Shown in pieces: positions 7,246-16,874 of a stretch of 18,235 bases of DNA. A program made the position numbers and the translations under genes. Source of the stretch: JAWUWD01 sp034112085 (lineage in GTDB: Bacteria; Bacteroidota; Bacteroidia; Cytophagales; Cyclobacteriaceae); NCBI GenBank assembly GCA_034112085.1, contig JAWUWD010000101.1, forward strand, positions 1 to 18,235, written 5' to 3'. Numbering within the stretch: position 1 is the first letter of the stretch; the number at the start of each line of letters is the position of its first letter. A model generated the notes under the pieces. The model did no database searches, had not been told where the DNA came from, and saw nothing but the letters and a program-made list of their open reading frames with translations.

Positions 7246-10200
7246 ATGAAAATGCGCGTTTCAAGTCTGTTGGTTTTATTTTTTACAATGTTCACAGTTT
7301 CTGTTTTTGGACAGATAGGCCCTGCTGGTATTGGTACGTCTGACGGCTCCGTAGGCCCAAGAAATGTTCTGTGGCTGAGGGCAGATGTCGGAGTTACAGA
7401 AACAGGTACTGTTTCTGCTTGGGCAGATCAAACTACCAATGGTCTTAATGCGACTCAAGGGACTCTGGGGCTTCAACCTTCCTTTAATGCAGCTAATGCA
7501 GCATTTAACGGGTTGCCATCAATGAATTTTTTACCAGGAGGTGCTGCTAATTATCACTTGGCAGTCCCAGACAACGATTTGCTAGACAATTCCCCTGGCA
7601 TGTCCTTTTTCATCGTTATGAACCCATCGCTCAATGGCGTGCAGGGAATTTTAAATAAAAGAACTGATGCAGGTGTAAACCAGTCATATCGAATTTACCG
7701 AGCTGGGGGTGACATTTTATCAAACATTAGCAATGGATCAAATGCTACTATTGCCATGGCAAATAGTGCCAATATTTTTTCAAGTATTTATGATCAATCA
7801 TTGACTGGTAACAGATATAATCTGTTCGTTAATTCAACTACAAATGCTAGTTCTCCTGTGACAACCACTCTTGCAAATCAAGCATCTCCATTGTATATAG
7901 GTAACTTCGATTTAACGGATAGCCGAAGTTTCAATGGAGATATAGCAGAAATAATTATATATAATGAGGCTTTAAATGGAGCGGAAAAAATAATTGTAGA
8001 AAATTATCTAAGTGAAAAATATAATCTAACTATTGGAGCGAACGATTTCTTTTCTTTAGGAGATCCTGCTTTCAATAATGACTTAACAGGTATCGGAACC
8101 GCTAATGGTACTGATAAAAGTAGCTTGTCAGGTTTTTCTGATGCACTTCAAATAAATGAACTGGGTAGCACATTGGATGCTCCGGATGAATACATCATGC
8201 TAGCTCATGATAATACTACTCATGATCAAACAATTACCACTGACTTTACTGATCCAGATATTACTGATAGGTGGGCAAGAAGTTGGTATATGGAAGTACC
8301 ACTTGGTGGTAGTGTATCGGCTGATTTAAGATTTGATTTTGGAGTGGCAGGACTTGGCGCAGTGGGCTCCGCTAGCGATTATGTCTTATTATATCGACCT
8401 ACAACTGGTATTGATTATGCCAGAGTATTAGCCAATTCAATTAGTATAGAAAATGGAGATCAAGTAGTCGTTAACTTATCTAACCAAGATTTACCTACTG
8501 GTTACTATACGCTGGGCAGAGGGGCACAATTGGTAAATACGACCTATTATTCCTTTCAAAGCGGCAATTGGCAAGACCCCATAGTATGGACAACTGATCC
8601 ATCTGGAAATGATCGCGTACCTAATACAGGCAATCTCCCAACCGCAGGAGCTAATACTGTTATACTTTCTGGGCGGACTGTTACCATGGCTACAGATGAT
8701 AATGATGGTGTTAGCCTAACAGTAGATGGTCAGTTAAATATAGAAAATACCTCAGGACATAATTTTTTCTCTATTTCAGGAAATGGTATTATTTCCATAA
8801 AGGGTGATGATGATGTTCCTGGAAATGTAGTGGACAATTTTCCTACAGGCTCAACGTCTGATTTTGCAGATCCTATAGTGGGAGGTACGTTGTTCATTGA
8901 AGGCGATGGCCTTAATTTAAATGCCAGCAGAACCTATAATAATGTCATGCTTAACCTTACTGCATCATCTAATGTGGCTATTTTATTGGATGACTATGTG
9001 ATCAACGGGGATTTTACTGTTCAAAGTGGAATTTTCCAAATCAATGATAATGCGAGCACAACTAATTTAAATATTGATGTGCAGGGTGATGTTCAGATAG
9101 ACGCATCGGGAGAATTAAATGTAGGTGAGATCAATGCAAGACATCAGTTCAATTTTTATGGAAACTTCATCAACAATGGAAGGGCGGAGTTCACCAATAG
9201 AGGTGCTCCTATTTATGTAAATGAGGCAACAGATGGTGTAGCGGATGGAATTGTAGATGCCAACTTCTTAAGTGGTGATAAGGATCAATCGATAGACTGT
9301 TTTGGCGTTACTAATTTTTACAGAATAGAAATAGATAAAGGGGCAGATCAAACCTATATTCTCGATATAAATGCCGATGCAGGCAACTTCGGACTTTACG
9401 GAGCTGCTACCACTCCGACTGATGGAGCCCAACTGTCAGAGAATTTAAATGCATTAGGATTAATTAGAGGTACCGTAAGGCTCAACACCAATGCCGATGT
9501 TCCTGTATTAAATGATGGTGGTAACTACAGCATTTTCGAATCAGCGAGGCTTTGGGTAAATGGGGCAGACGTGGCCACTGAAGGAAACTCAATTGTACCT
9601 TATGGTACAGTGCAAATTTCAAGTGGAACACTGCTCGCCCCCGGACAGGCAGGCATCACCACCCGTGATAACGGTACTATTATAGTAGAAGGTGGAACAG
9701 TCACCACAAATCAAATACGTACTTCCGTGCTTGGTGCAGATAACATAGGAGGATATTTCCAATCTGGAGGCACGGTGAATGTAACTGGCGGTGCTATTGG
9801 TACGAGTTATTACACATTTAGCCTTACTTATTCGGGGAATACTTTCAATATGTCAGGGGGTGTGCTCAATGTTTCTGGAAGCCAACCACTAAATGGAACT
9901 GCAGGTGGAGGTATTTTTATCAAAAGTGATCCTGGAAATATTTCTGTGACAGGTGGGACTGTCATCATGGAAAACACTACGAATACTAACTTTAAAGTAA
10001 CCTCTAATGCACCTTTTTGGAATGTTATTATGCGAAGTACAGGTGGCACAGCCACCGAAGTAGAATTAGACACTGGTTTTTCTGGTCCTGGAGGAACACC
10101 CGAGACTATTCTTGTTCCTGAGCTATTGGTACTCAATGATCTAACCATTGAAGATGGCGTGACATTCGATCACAATGGCTTTGATGTAGAGATAGGAAGT

Positions 10201-13200
10201 GATTTCACCATTCAAGCCACGGGAGATTATATTTATGACGGCTCAGGTGGAGGGGGTAGAAGAAACACCACCTACTTTAATGGAGTGGATGATGCCGTTA
10301 TGAATTTCCAAAATAGAAATGATGCAACAGGTGAACAAAGATTCTGGAACCTAGTGATTGACAGACCTACAGGAGTAGTAATGTCCCTAGAGTCTGCTAA
10401 AATAAGTAGAAGCGGTAATGATAACAATCTCTTAAGAGTGGATGGAGGTCACTTTAAAATTTTGAGTGGTACGCTTGACCAAGGCGAGCACAGTATAAGA
10501 ATGTATGCAGATTCGTTAGTGAACTATGATCAGCTAACTGTCTTTGATCCAACAGATCCGACAGACGATTTAAACGCCAATGGCGACAATGATCTGTTCA
10601 AATTGAGACCCGATAGTTTTGTATTGCTCACTGCCGACACGTCAAGATTTGGAAATTTGAGATTGAATAACGGCTCTGAGATTGTTACATTAGATAGTGA
10701 TCTAAAAATTGATCGACTGGAATACCGATACGGAAGGATTGATCTTGGGGAGCATAATTTAAAGTTGGATATATTATCTATTAATCTAAACAATGGGCAA
10801 ACTGATTGGAATAGTTGTGGTGGTTGTAACTCCGTAGAGGATATGTTTATCACGAACGGACTATCTTCAGCTGGTGGCCTGAGTTTGTATGTCCCATCAG
10901 ATGGATCGCTTACTTTTCCTATTGGAATTGGGACCGATGGAATTGATGTAGACTTAAGTGGAGGCAATTCTAAATACACTCCTGCCCAAGCTACACTAAG
11001 TGGTGTTACTGATGATGGATACATCACCATCAGACCAGTTGATAATACGCTACCAACCACTGACCCAACAGGAGGAGATGTACTATCATACTATTGGAAA
11101 GTAGATTTTGAAGATTTCACTACACCACCTGAAGTAGAGTATGTTTTCACATATTATGATGCTGATGATGACAATACCGGAGAAACAGGGTTTGTTGCAG
11201 GCAAGGTTCTGGAACAAGTACCCTTTGACAGGGACTATGAAGATGAGCCGGCTATAGAAGGGGTTGATGACACTAATAATACAATCACCTTCAACGGGCC
11301 ACTTGATGTAGGTTTTACATTAGAATCTGCTTCATACACGGCAGGTGAATTTGGGCGATTTGTGGGAGCACCAGAAATATATTATACAAGAAGTGATGGT
11401 AACTGGAATCAGACAAATATATGGTCAACGGTCAGTCACACCGGAGGAGCTGCAGCTGATTTTCCGCAAGCCGGTGACGTAGCCATCATTGGTTATGACG
11501 GAGCCAATGACTATCATAGGATAAATGCAGTAGGAGATGTGAATGTAGCTATACTGGAATTTGATTCCTATGCTGATGCTACTGCCAAAAACATCAGACT
11601 TTCTAGGCTAACGTTTGGTACAACAGAGAACCTTAATGCGGACATCGTAAGAGGGATTGGCGAATTGCACTTTCAAGCAGCAAATGGAGTTGGGCCTGGG
11701 TTGATCAATGCAGGGTCTGATCTAGGGGATTTTGTTGAATATAAAAGAAGTTCCTTTATTTACAATTTGAGTGGCAACCAAAATGTTATCATTTCAGCAC
11801 TGAACAAATATCCTTCATTGCGTTTTTATGCAGCTGGTGCTAATTCCTCTGCAGCTAAAAATGATTTATTTTTTCTCGATAAAGATACAGAATGTTCGAA
11901 TCTTTTATTGGACGGCAATTCAGCTTTAGAAATTACCAATAATATTATTGTTAATGACACACTTTTCATTGGTGCTAACCGGGATGGAGAGCTTATTTTC
12001 AATAATGGTGCTGTTGCTAATTCTATAGAAACCGACTACTTGATTTTTGGATCGGATTTATTTACGACTAATAGACAAGAGAATAGAAATAAAATTTTCG
12101 TTAATTCTGGAGGTGGAAATGGAACTGAACATAGGCTTATAGTAAACAAAGATATACTCGTTGCAACAGGTAGTGGGGGTGTTTATCCAGATTTAGGAGC
12201 CGCTTTTGACCTTTTTACCAGTGCTACTGATAATAACGTGATCTTGGAACTTCGAGATGATGGAAACAACGCCTTCGAGATAGAGGGTGATGATGACATC
12301 GGCAGTAATGGTATTCAGTTCATCCCTGAGTTTTATAGAATTGTGATGAACAAGGGGACTAGTGTATCATCAACCTTTGACTTTAATGATGGATTTACGC
12401 TAGAAGGCGCTACTAATGGAGCTACAAAAGCCTTAACATTACAAAACGGACTAATAAGGTTAAATTCTAATGAAGATGATATAAACATAGATTTATCCAC
12501 AGGAGGAGGTGATTTTAGTATTCCTTCTAGCACAGGATTACATGTGACCCAAGCTCAAGTAAATGTGTCAGGTACTGATACAGGTATTATCTTAGATGGG
12601 CAACTGATTATAGATGGTGGTACAGTAGATATGGACGATGCAGTTGGCAATGGTAATAACTTCATAGAATACTCTGCATCTGGTAACGCTTTATTGGAAA
12701 TCTCTGCTGGTACTTTGAATGTAGGTTCTCAAATTAGAGGGATTACTTCCGCTGAAACTGGAGTTTTGAAATATCGCCAAACAGGTGGAGATGTCCGTAT
12801 TGGTACACAGGCCGGGCCGGAAAACACCAGAGGAATGTTGCAGATTTACAATGTAGGTAGTGAGTTTACATATACCGGTGGAACCTTAATAATAGAGAGA
12901 CATCAGGATGCACCTACGGTGGCTGCATTGTTTTTGAATCCAGATGATTCTGATGTAACGGAAACTATTGAGATATTTAATGGAACCACACCTGGTGGAC
13001 AAACTAATTTTAGGATCAATTCTGTGATTCCATTGGCCAATTTGATAATACACGGCTCTAGTGGAAATAACCCAGAGGCGGAGATTGATATAAATGCACT
13101 TACTGTAGAAGGAAATTTAACAATCACTACTGGAGCAACGTTGAATGGTAATGCCAGAACATTAACCATAGGAGGTGACCTTGACAATGATGGTGCCTAT

Positions 13201-16200
13201 GAAGCACAGTTAAATGAGACTATCTTCAATTCAACAGGAACGCAACAAATCACAGGCGCAGGAACTAATAATTTCTTTCAATTTACTAAATCTGACGTAG
13301 GTACACTCGACTTAACCAGTACCCTCAATGTAGCGGATTTGTTTACCATATCGGACGGAATACTAGCAGATAATGGCTTTTCTATTAACTTGGATAAAGA
13401 TGCGGTAATAGATGGTTCGCATGCCAGTGCTGGAGGTGATGGTCTTGTGTTTAACGGAGGTATCGCACAAGAACTAAGGAGTAGTACTGCGGGTACAGGT
13501 AGTCTTGGTGTAGTGTCAGTAAATAACGCCAACGGGTTAACTATACCCGATGGGAATGGATATAACTTCAATATAGATGGGGGATTACGTTTAGAAAATG
13601 GCGTGTTTAATGTGGGCGGTAGTGAGATCTTGTTTGGTGTCAATGCAGAGATAACGGAGGTAAATACATTCGGATTGAGCAACATGATAAGAACAAGTAG
13701 CTCATTTACTGATGGTGGCGTGGGCAAAGTATTTGCCGCAGGTACTAGGGCTGATTTCATTTTTCCAATAGGTCAAATTTTCTATACCCCGGTAACTTTT
13801 GATTTTGCAACACCAGGAAATACTGCAGGATCTGGTGGAACCATTATTATAATATCAGCAAACGAAGCACATCCAACAATAAATGACGGGGTGCCTGATC
13901 TAGTGTTACCACTTGCTACAGGTGATGTGAATAATGCCCTACAATATTATTGGACGTTGAGAACAACTGGATTTACTGGTTTTACATCAGACATGACGTT
14001 GGAATATGATCAATCAGATGTACTCACTGATGAGCCTGGTTTAGAAGAAACTAATTACATTGCTGCTCGAATATTGAGCCAAGGTAACCCCACTTTCTTA
14101 ATTAATAAGTTCACTGATGCAGAAGTATTTGAACCAAATACCATTTTATTTAATTTCCCAGGGGTGTCTTCAGATAATATTTCCGGTGATTACTTCGCTG
14201 GTATTGACCAGGCCATACCTAATAATGTAACAACATACATAGTTCAAGGTGCTGGTGGTGATGCGAATACTGAGGTGTATGATCTAGATGTACCTGGAGT
14301 AGGCAACTATCCTTCAGGATCTGTGGTCGTTATTCCTAATGGAACAACACTAACCTTACCATCGGGTATTGATGGATTAAGGCTGTACGCTACAGAAATA
14401 CAAGATGGTGGCGTTCTAGAAGTTGATAATTCTACTAATCACAGATTAGGTGAATTGACAGGTACAGGAACATTAAAAATAGTCAGCGATGATGCAAATG
14501 CTAACTTGCCTTCTTTTTCTGGTTCGTTTTTGAGCTGTACTGGTGGAGGACTTGAGTATGCAGGTACAGGGAGTTATGGTGTGTTGGGTGGGATCACTTC
14601 TGTAAGAAATTTAACCTTGAGTGGTTCAGGTTCTCTGACCTTGGCCAATAATGATATTACCATTTGTGAAGATTTAACAATAAATGGTGATGCACCTGGA
14701 CTTATATTAAATAACCCCAATAATATAAATATCAACGTTACGAATGACTTAATTGTCACATCAGGCACATTCAATAAAGGGTCAGGACAATTATCTGTTT
14801 TTGGGAATGTACAAGTAAATGGAGGTAATTATAACCATACTTCAGGAAGATCAAGGTTTTTTGGAGATTTAATAATTACTAGTGGTTCGTTTGACGTAGG
14901 ATTTGGTGGGGCGGTCCAATTCCTGACTTCTAATGATGATTTAATTTATTCTGGGGGTTCATTCACTGCAGGATCTGGATCTAGAATATGGTTTTTAGGT
15001 GACCGTTCAATTACCGGTAATTTTACAGGTGTTTCAAGTTTTTATAGAGTTGATGTTCAGAATTCAAATGGGATAAGCCTGAATAATTCAATTGAAATAT
15101 CGAATGCATTGAACTTAAATAATGGCATAATTAATGCAAATGGTAATGATGTAATCCTTGGATCAAGTATAGTGGTGACTCCTGCTCCTGGAACTTCTTC
15201 TTCTTATATTAATGGAAAAGTATTAAAAATGATGAGTAACATAGGCGATGACTTCACCTTCCCCATCGGAAGTACATCGCTCTGGAGACCTGCAACAGTC
15301 AACAATGTTTCTGTGGGTGGTTCAACTTGGGAGGCACAGTTTTTTGATCAAGAGGTAGTAGCGAATACTATAGCAACAACAATGGATGTTGGAGATCCAG
15401 CAATCATTAGACTTCAGGGCGGTGAATACTTTGTGATTTCAGATGGTAATGCAGCGCCTTCTGGGGAGACAGCTACTGTTGGTCTTAGCTGGGGTACTGA
15501 AACAGATGTATCTGCCGGTCCAACTCAAAGACAACAATTAAAAGTAATGGTTTGGAATACAGCGTCAAGTGAATGGGATGATAAAGGAGGGGTAAATTTT
15601 AGTGGAGGTAATACCATATCTCAAGGATCATTCGAATCGAGTGTTAGTACCTCTTTTAGTGAGAGAATATTTATCCTTGGTTCTAGTGACGCAGCCAATG
15701 CGCTCCCTATCACCCTCGAATCATTCACTGGCTATGTTGAGAATGATTCGCACTATCTAGAATGGATTACGAGTTCAGAAATTAATAATGATTATTTCGA
15801 ATTACAAAGGTCGGTAGATGGGTTAACTTATGAAGTGTTGACTACCGTAGAAGGTGCAGGTACAACGAGTGATAAGCAGTTCTATGACTATGTAGATCGA
15901 TCTCCAGTATTTGGAAAGAACTACTACAGGTTGGTGCAGGTAGATATAGATGGTACTCGATATGATGAGGGTGATATCATATTACTAGAAAATGCCAATC
16001 AGCTCGAAAGGCTAGACTACAAGATGTATCCTAATCCTACAAGAGGATCTAATGTCAATTTAGAAATCAGTACTCCGGACAGCGATCGTGAGGCAGTAGT
16101 GAGTATGTATGATCTCCAAGGCAGAAGGTATTACAGAGGTGTCATAAGCTCTAATCAACTATTCATGCCTATAACAATACAACTCAGTAATGATGCGAAG

Positions 16201-16269
16201 AGCGGAATGTATATTGTTATTGTGGAGCAAGGAGACTTCAAGGTTCAGAAGAAGCTTCTTATTCGATAA
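7246..16269 (+). CDS. Giant secreted surface protein: LamG-like domain, beta-rich repeats, T9SS type A sorting domain
   Basis: 3007-residue secreted protein without a named family; probably an adhesin or matrix/surface-layer component (inferred). In order: a signal peptide (residues 1-22, hydrophobic core SSLLVLFFTMFTVSVFG, likely cleaved before Gln23); a LamG/concanavalin-like domain (about 38-260, from NVLWLRADVGV to VENYLSEKYNL); a domain often found behind LamG in Bacteroidota (about 263-430, DRWARSWYMEV; DUF8202-like, less sure); and a long body rich in G, N, T, S, D with beta-strand repeats such as GTVNVTGG, suggesting beta-helix or beta-sandwich stacks. The body shows modules: SGNW-type segments at 439 and 1384, FYR(I/V) units at 691, 1696 and 2599, and FPIG at 1224, 2173 and 2672. 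LPITLESFTG at 2820 opens a fibronectin-like region common before T9SS tails; the type A sorting domain runs about 2924-3007 (YPNP at 2928, ending KKLLIR). No catalytic motif was recognised. The reading frame is intact over 9 kb. Confidence 0.93.
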   Translation: MKMRVSSLLVLFFTMFTVSVFGQIGPAGIGTSDGSVGPRNVLWLRADVGVTETGTVSAWADQTTNGLNATQGTLGLQPSFNAANAAFNGLPSMNFLPGGAANYHLAVPDNDLLDNSPGMSFFIVMNPSLNGVQGILNKRTDAGVNQSYRIYRAGGDILSNISNGSNATIAMANSANIFSSIYDQSLTGNRYNLFVNSTTNASSPVTTTLANQASPLYIGNFDLTDSRSFNGDIAEIIIYNEALNGAEKIIVENYLSEKYNLTIGANDFFSLGDPAFNNDLTGIGTANGTDKSSLSGFSDALQINELGSTLDAPDEYIMLAHDNTTHDQTITTDFTDPDITDRWARSWYMEVPLGGSVSADLRFDFGVAGLGAVGSASDYVLLYRPTTGIDYARVLANSISIENGDQVVVNLSNQDLPTGYYTLGRGAQLVNTTYYSFQSGNWQDPIVWTTDPSGNDRVPNTGNLPTAGANTVILSGRTVTMATDDNDGVSLTVDGQLNIENTSGHNFFSISGNGIISIKGDDDVPGNVVDNFPTGSTSDFADPIVGGTLFIEGDGLNLNASRTYNNVMLNLTASSNVAILLDDYVINGDFTVQSGIFQINDNASTTNLNIDVQGDVQIDASGELNVGEINARHQFNFYGNFINNGRAEFTNRGAPIYVNEATDGVADGIVDANFLSGDKDQSIDCFGVTNFYRIEIDKGADQTYILDINADAGNFGLYGAATTPTDGAQLSENLNALGLIRGTVRLNTNADVPVLNDGGNYSIFESARLWVNGADVATEGNSIVPYGTVQISSGTLLAPGQAGITTRDNGTIIVEGGTVTTNQIRTSVLGADNIGGYFQSGGTVNVTGGAIGTSYYTFSLTYSGNTFNMSGGVLNVSGSQPLNGTAGGGIFIKSDPGNISVTGGTVIMENTTNTNFKVTSNAPFWNVIMRSTGGTATEVELDTGFSGPGGTPETILVPELLVLNDLTIEDGVTFDHNGFDVEIGSDFTIQATGDYIYDGSGGGGRRNTTYFNGVDDAVMNFQNRNDATGEQRFWNLVIDRPTGVVMSLESAKISRSGNDNNLLRVDGGHFKILSGTLDQGEHSIRMYADSLVNYDQLTVFDPTDPTDDLNANGDNDLFKLRPDSFVLLTADTSRFGNLRLNNGSEIVTLDSDLKIDRLEYRYGRIDLGEHNLKLDILSINLNNGQTDWNSCGGCNSVEDMFITNGLSSAGGLSLYVPSDGSLTFPIGIGTDGIDVDLSGGNSKYTPAQATLSGVTDDGYITIRPVDNTLPTTDPTGGDVLSYYWKVDFEDFTTPPEVEYVFTYYDADDDNTGETGFVAGKVLEQVPFDRDYEDEPAIEGVDDTNNTITFNGPLDVGFTLESASYTAGEFGRFVGAPEIYYTRSDGNWNQTNIWSTVSHTGGAAADFPQAGDVAIIGYDGANDYHRINAVGDVNVAILEFDSYADATAKNIRLSRLTFGTTENLNADIVRGIGELHFQAANGVGPGLINAGSDLGDFVEYKRSSFIYNLSGNQNVIISALNKYPSLRFYAAGANSSAAKNDLFFLDKDTECSNLLLDGNSALEITNNIIVNDTLFIGANRDGELIFNNGAVANSIETDYLIFGSDLFTTNRQENRNKIFVNSGGGNGTEHRLIVNKDILVATGSGGVYPDLGAAFDLFTSATDNNVILELRDDGNNAFEIEGDDDIGSNGIQFIPEFYRIVMNKGTSVSSTFDFNDGFTLEGATNGATKALTLQNGLIRLNSNEDDINIDLSTGGGDFSIPSSTGLHVTQAQVNVSGTDTGIILDGQLIIDGGTVDMDDAVGNGNNFIEYSASGNALLEISAGTLNVGSQIRGITSAETGVLKYRQTGGDVRIGTQAGPENTRGMLQIYNVGSEFTYTGGTLIIERHQDAPTVAALFLNPDDSDVTETIEIFNGTTPGGQTNFRINSVIPLANLIIHGSSGNNPEAEIDINALTVEGNLTITTGATLNGNARTLTIGGDLDNDGAYEAQLNETIFNSTGTQQITGAGTNNFFQFTKSDVGTLDLTSTLNVADLFTISDGILADNGFSINLDKDAVIDGSHASAGGDGLVFNGGIAQELRSSTAGTGSLGVVSVNNANGLTIPDGNGYNFNIDGGLRLENGVFNVGGSEILFGVNAEITEVNTFGLSNMIRTSSSFTDGGVGKVFAAGTRADFIFPIGQIFYTPVTFDFATPGNTAGSGGTIIIISANEAHPTINDGVPDLVLPLATGDVNNALQYYWTLRTTGFTGFTSDMTLEYDQSDVLTDEPGLEETNYIAARILSQGNPTFLINKFTDAEVFEPNTILFNFPGVSSDNISGDYFAGIDQAIPNNVTTYIVQGAGGDANTEVYDLDVPGVGNYPSGSVVVIPNGTTLTLPSGIDGLRLYATEIQDGGVLEVDNSTNHRLGELTGTGTLKIVSDDANANLPSFSGSFLSCTGGGLEYAGTGSYGVLGGITSVRNLTLSGSGSLTLANNDITICEDLTINGDAPGLILNNPNNININVTNDLIVTSGTFNKGSGQLSVFGNVQVNGGNYNHTSGRSRFFGDLIITSGSFDVGFGGAVQFLTSNDDLIYSGGSFTAGSGSRIWFLGDRSITGNFTGVSSFYRVDVQNSNGISLNNSIEISNALNLNNGIINANGNDVILGSSIVVTPAPGTSSSYINGKVLKMMSNIGDDFTFPIGSTSLWRPATVNNVSVGGSTWEAQFFDQEVVANTIATTMDVGDPAIIRLQGGEYFVISDGNAAPSGETATVGLSWGTETDVSAGPTQRQQLKVMVWNTASSEWDDKGGVNFSGGNTISQGSFESSVSTSFSERIFILGSSDAANALPITLESFTGYVENDSHYLEWITSSEINNDYFELQRSVDGLTYEVLTTVEGAGTTSDKQFYDYVDRSPVFGKNYYRLVQVDIDGTRYDEGDIILLENANQLERLDYKMYPNPTRGSNVNLEISTPDSDREAVVSMYDLQGRRYYRGVISSNQLFMPITIQLSNDAKSGMYIVIVEQGDFKVQKKLLIR

Positions 16270-16291
16270 CTTTCAATTATAAATATTAAAC

Positions 16292-16324
16292 AAAAAGGGA
16301 GCTGATTTATCAACTCCCTTTTTT
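16292..16324 (+). terminator. Terminator of the giant gene
   Basis: The stem AAAAAGGGAG/CTCCCTTTTT continues after one mismatch into TGA/TCA with a TTTA loop and is followed by T. It starts 23 bp after the giant-gene stop. The A-run and T-run make it symmetric, so it could also end a leftward transcript from the intergenic region. Confidence 0.85.
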
Positions 16325-16339
16325 GTTGGTGATTAAGTC

Positions 16340-16368
16340 GATTCAATAGATCTAGAGTGATTCAATAG
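16340..16368. repeat. Pair of 10-bp direct repeats
   Basis: GATTCAATAG occurs at 16340-16349 and again at 16359-16368, a 19-bp period close to two helical turns. The 8-bp palindrome TAGATCTA (16347-16354) overlaps the end of the first copy. It could be a tandem protein-binding site or a remnant target duplication; nothing else supports either reading. Confidence 0.5.
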
Positions 16369-16578
16369 GCTCCGATTTGACAATGAGGAGGGGTTAATAT
16401 TTATCTTATCTTTTACTTATTCGAATAAAGTATAAACCCGTTCCAGGTAACACCGAATCGAGTCTACGCCATATTTGGCGTTTCCTTCATATTCATGAAT
16501 ATAGCCATGGGAAGGATAGGAGTGTGCAACTAACATTATAATCACTCCGGTCATCGGGAATAATGTTTCTGTAAATAT

Positions 16579-16620
16579 CATGATCCTTTAAAGCTTGCTA
16601 GCAAGCTTTAAAGGATCATG
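16579..16620. repeat. Perfect 42-bp palindrome with no spacer
   Basis: The two 21-base arms are exact reverse complements. The left arm begins CATGATCCTTTAAAG and the right arm ends CTTTAAAGGATCATG, meeting at a central GCTAGC (16597-16602). Symmetry stops at both outer edges (T opposite T). As RNA it would make a stem of about 19 pairs with a four-base CTAG loop; as DNA it could extrude a cruciform. It lacks a T-run, so it is not a standard terminator. Confidence 0.97.
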
Positions 16621-16622
16621 TA

Positions 16623-16697
16623 AGGTGTTTGTATTGCTGGCATAACAAACTATCTAACTATGCTAGAATAACCAGTTAGGAGTGTTGTCAAGCACCT
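16623..16697 (+). other. Nested stem-loop, possible structured RNA
   Basis: AGGTGTTTG (16623-16631) pairs with CAAGCACCT (16689-16697) over nine pairs, and the enclosed CTAACT (16654-16659) pairs with AGTTAG (16674-16679). The outer stem needs one G-U pair that exists only in a plus-strand RNA. A further ACCAAT/ATTGGT stem follows at 16706-16742. No clear plus-strand promoter was found; CATATTTG at 16470-16477 is one base off the -7 consensus. Confidence 0.4.
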
Positions 16698-16831
16698 CTT
16701 ATAGGACCAATGCATTCTATTGCACGCTTGCTCATAATTGGTGAGGATTATTAAAAACATGAGTTTGCATTTAATACTCAGAGTAAGAGCGACTTGCTGC
16801 TTTTCAAAGTTAAAATTCAATTTTTCAACAT

Positions 16832-16865
16832 AAAAAAACCACTTACATTATATATGTAAGTGGTT
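16832..16865 (-). terminator. Terminator of tRNA-Thr
   Basis: A perfect 12-pair stem (AACCACTTACAT at 16837-16848 with ATGTAAGTGGTT at 16854-16865) and a five-base loop. Read on the minus strand it is followed by a T-run (16838-16832) and begins 10 bp beyond the tRNA 3' end. Confidence 0.88.
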
Positions 16866-16874
16866 GATTTCCAG

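Larger units (their letters stand above)
16325..16831. other. Gene-free region of about 500 bp dense in inverted repeats
   Basis: No convincing reading frame or known RNA gene was found. Inverted repeats seen from left to right: GGGTT (16391) with AACCC (16435) enclosing the 12-bp palindrome TTATTCGAATAA (16417-16428); ACGCCA/TGGCGT with a TATT loop (16466-16481); CCTTC/GAAGG (16484-16515) enclosing the 14-bp palindrome ATATTCATGAATAT (16489-16502); GGAGTG/CACTCC and AACATTAT/ATAATGTT interleaved between 16519 and 16567; the 42-bp palindrome; and two further stem-loops to 16742. A minus-strand TAACTTTG at 16812-16805 matches the -7 consensus, but no -33 element sits at the right distance. It could be a structured RNA gene or a degenerate mobile repeat; the function is unknown. 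Confidence 0.6.

Noticed and set aside
10530..11060. Open frame of 176 codons opposite the giant gene (minus strand), and similar ones at 13278-13760 and 9828-10148
   Set aside because: They lie antisense to an intact gene, have low-complexity S/P/L-rich products, and lack promoters and recognisable motifs; they are shadows of the repeat-rich coding strand.
16579..16620. Palindrome as a XerCD dif site or a standard terminator
   Set aside because: dif sites have a six-base centre between imperfect arms, and a terminator needs a T-run; this sequence is perfectly symmetric and has neither.
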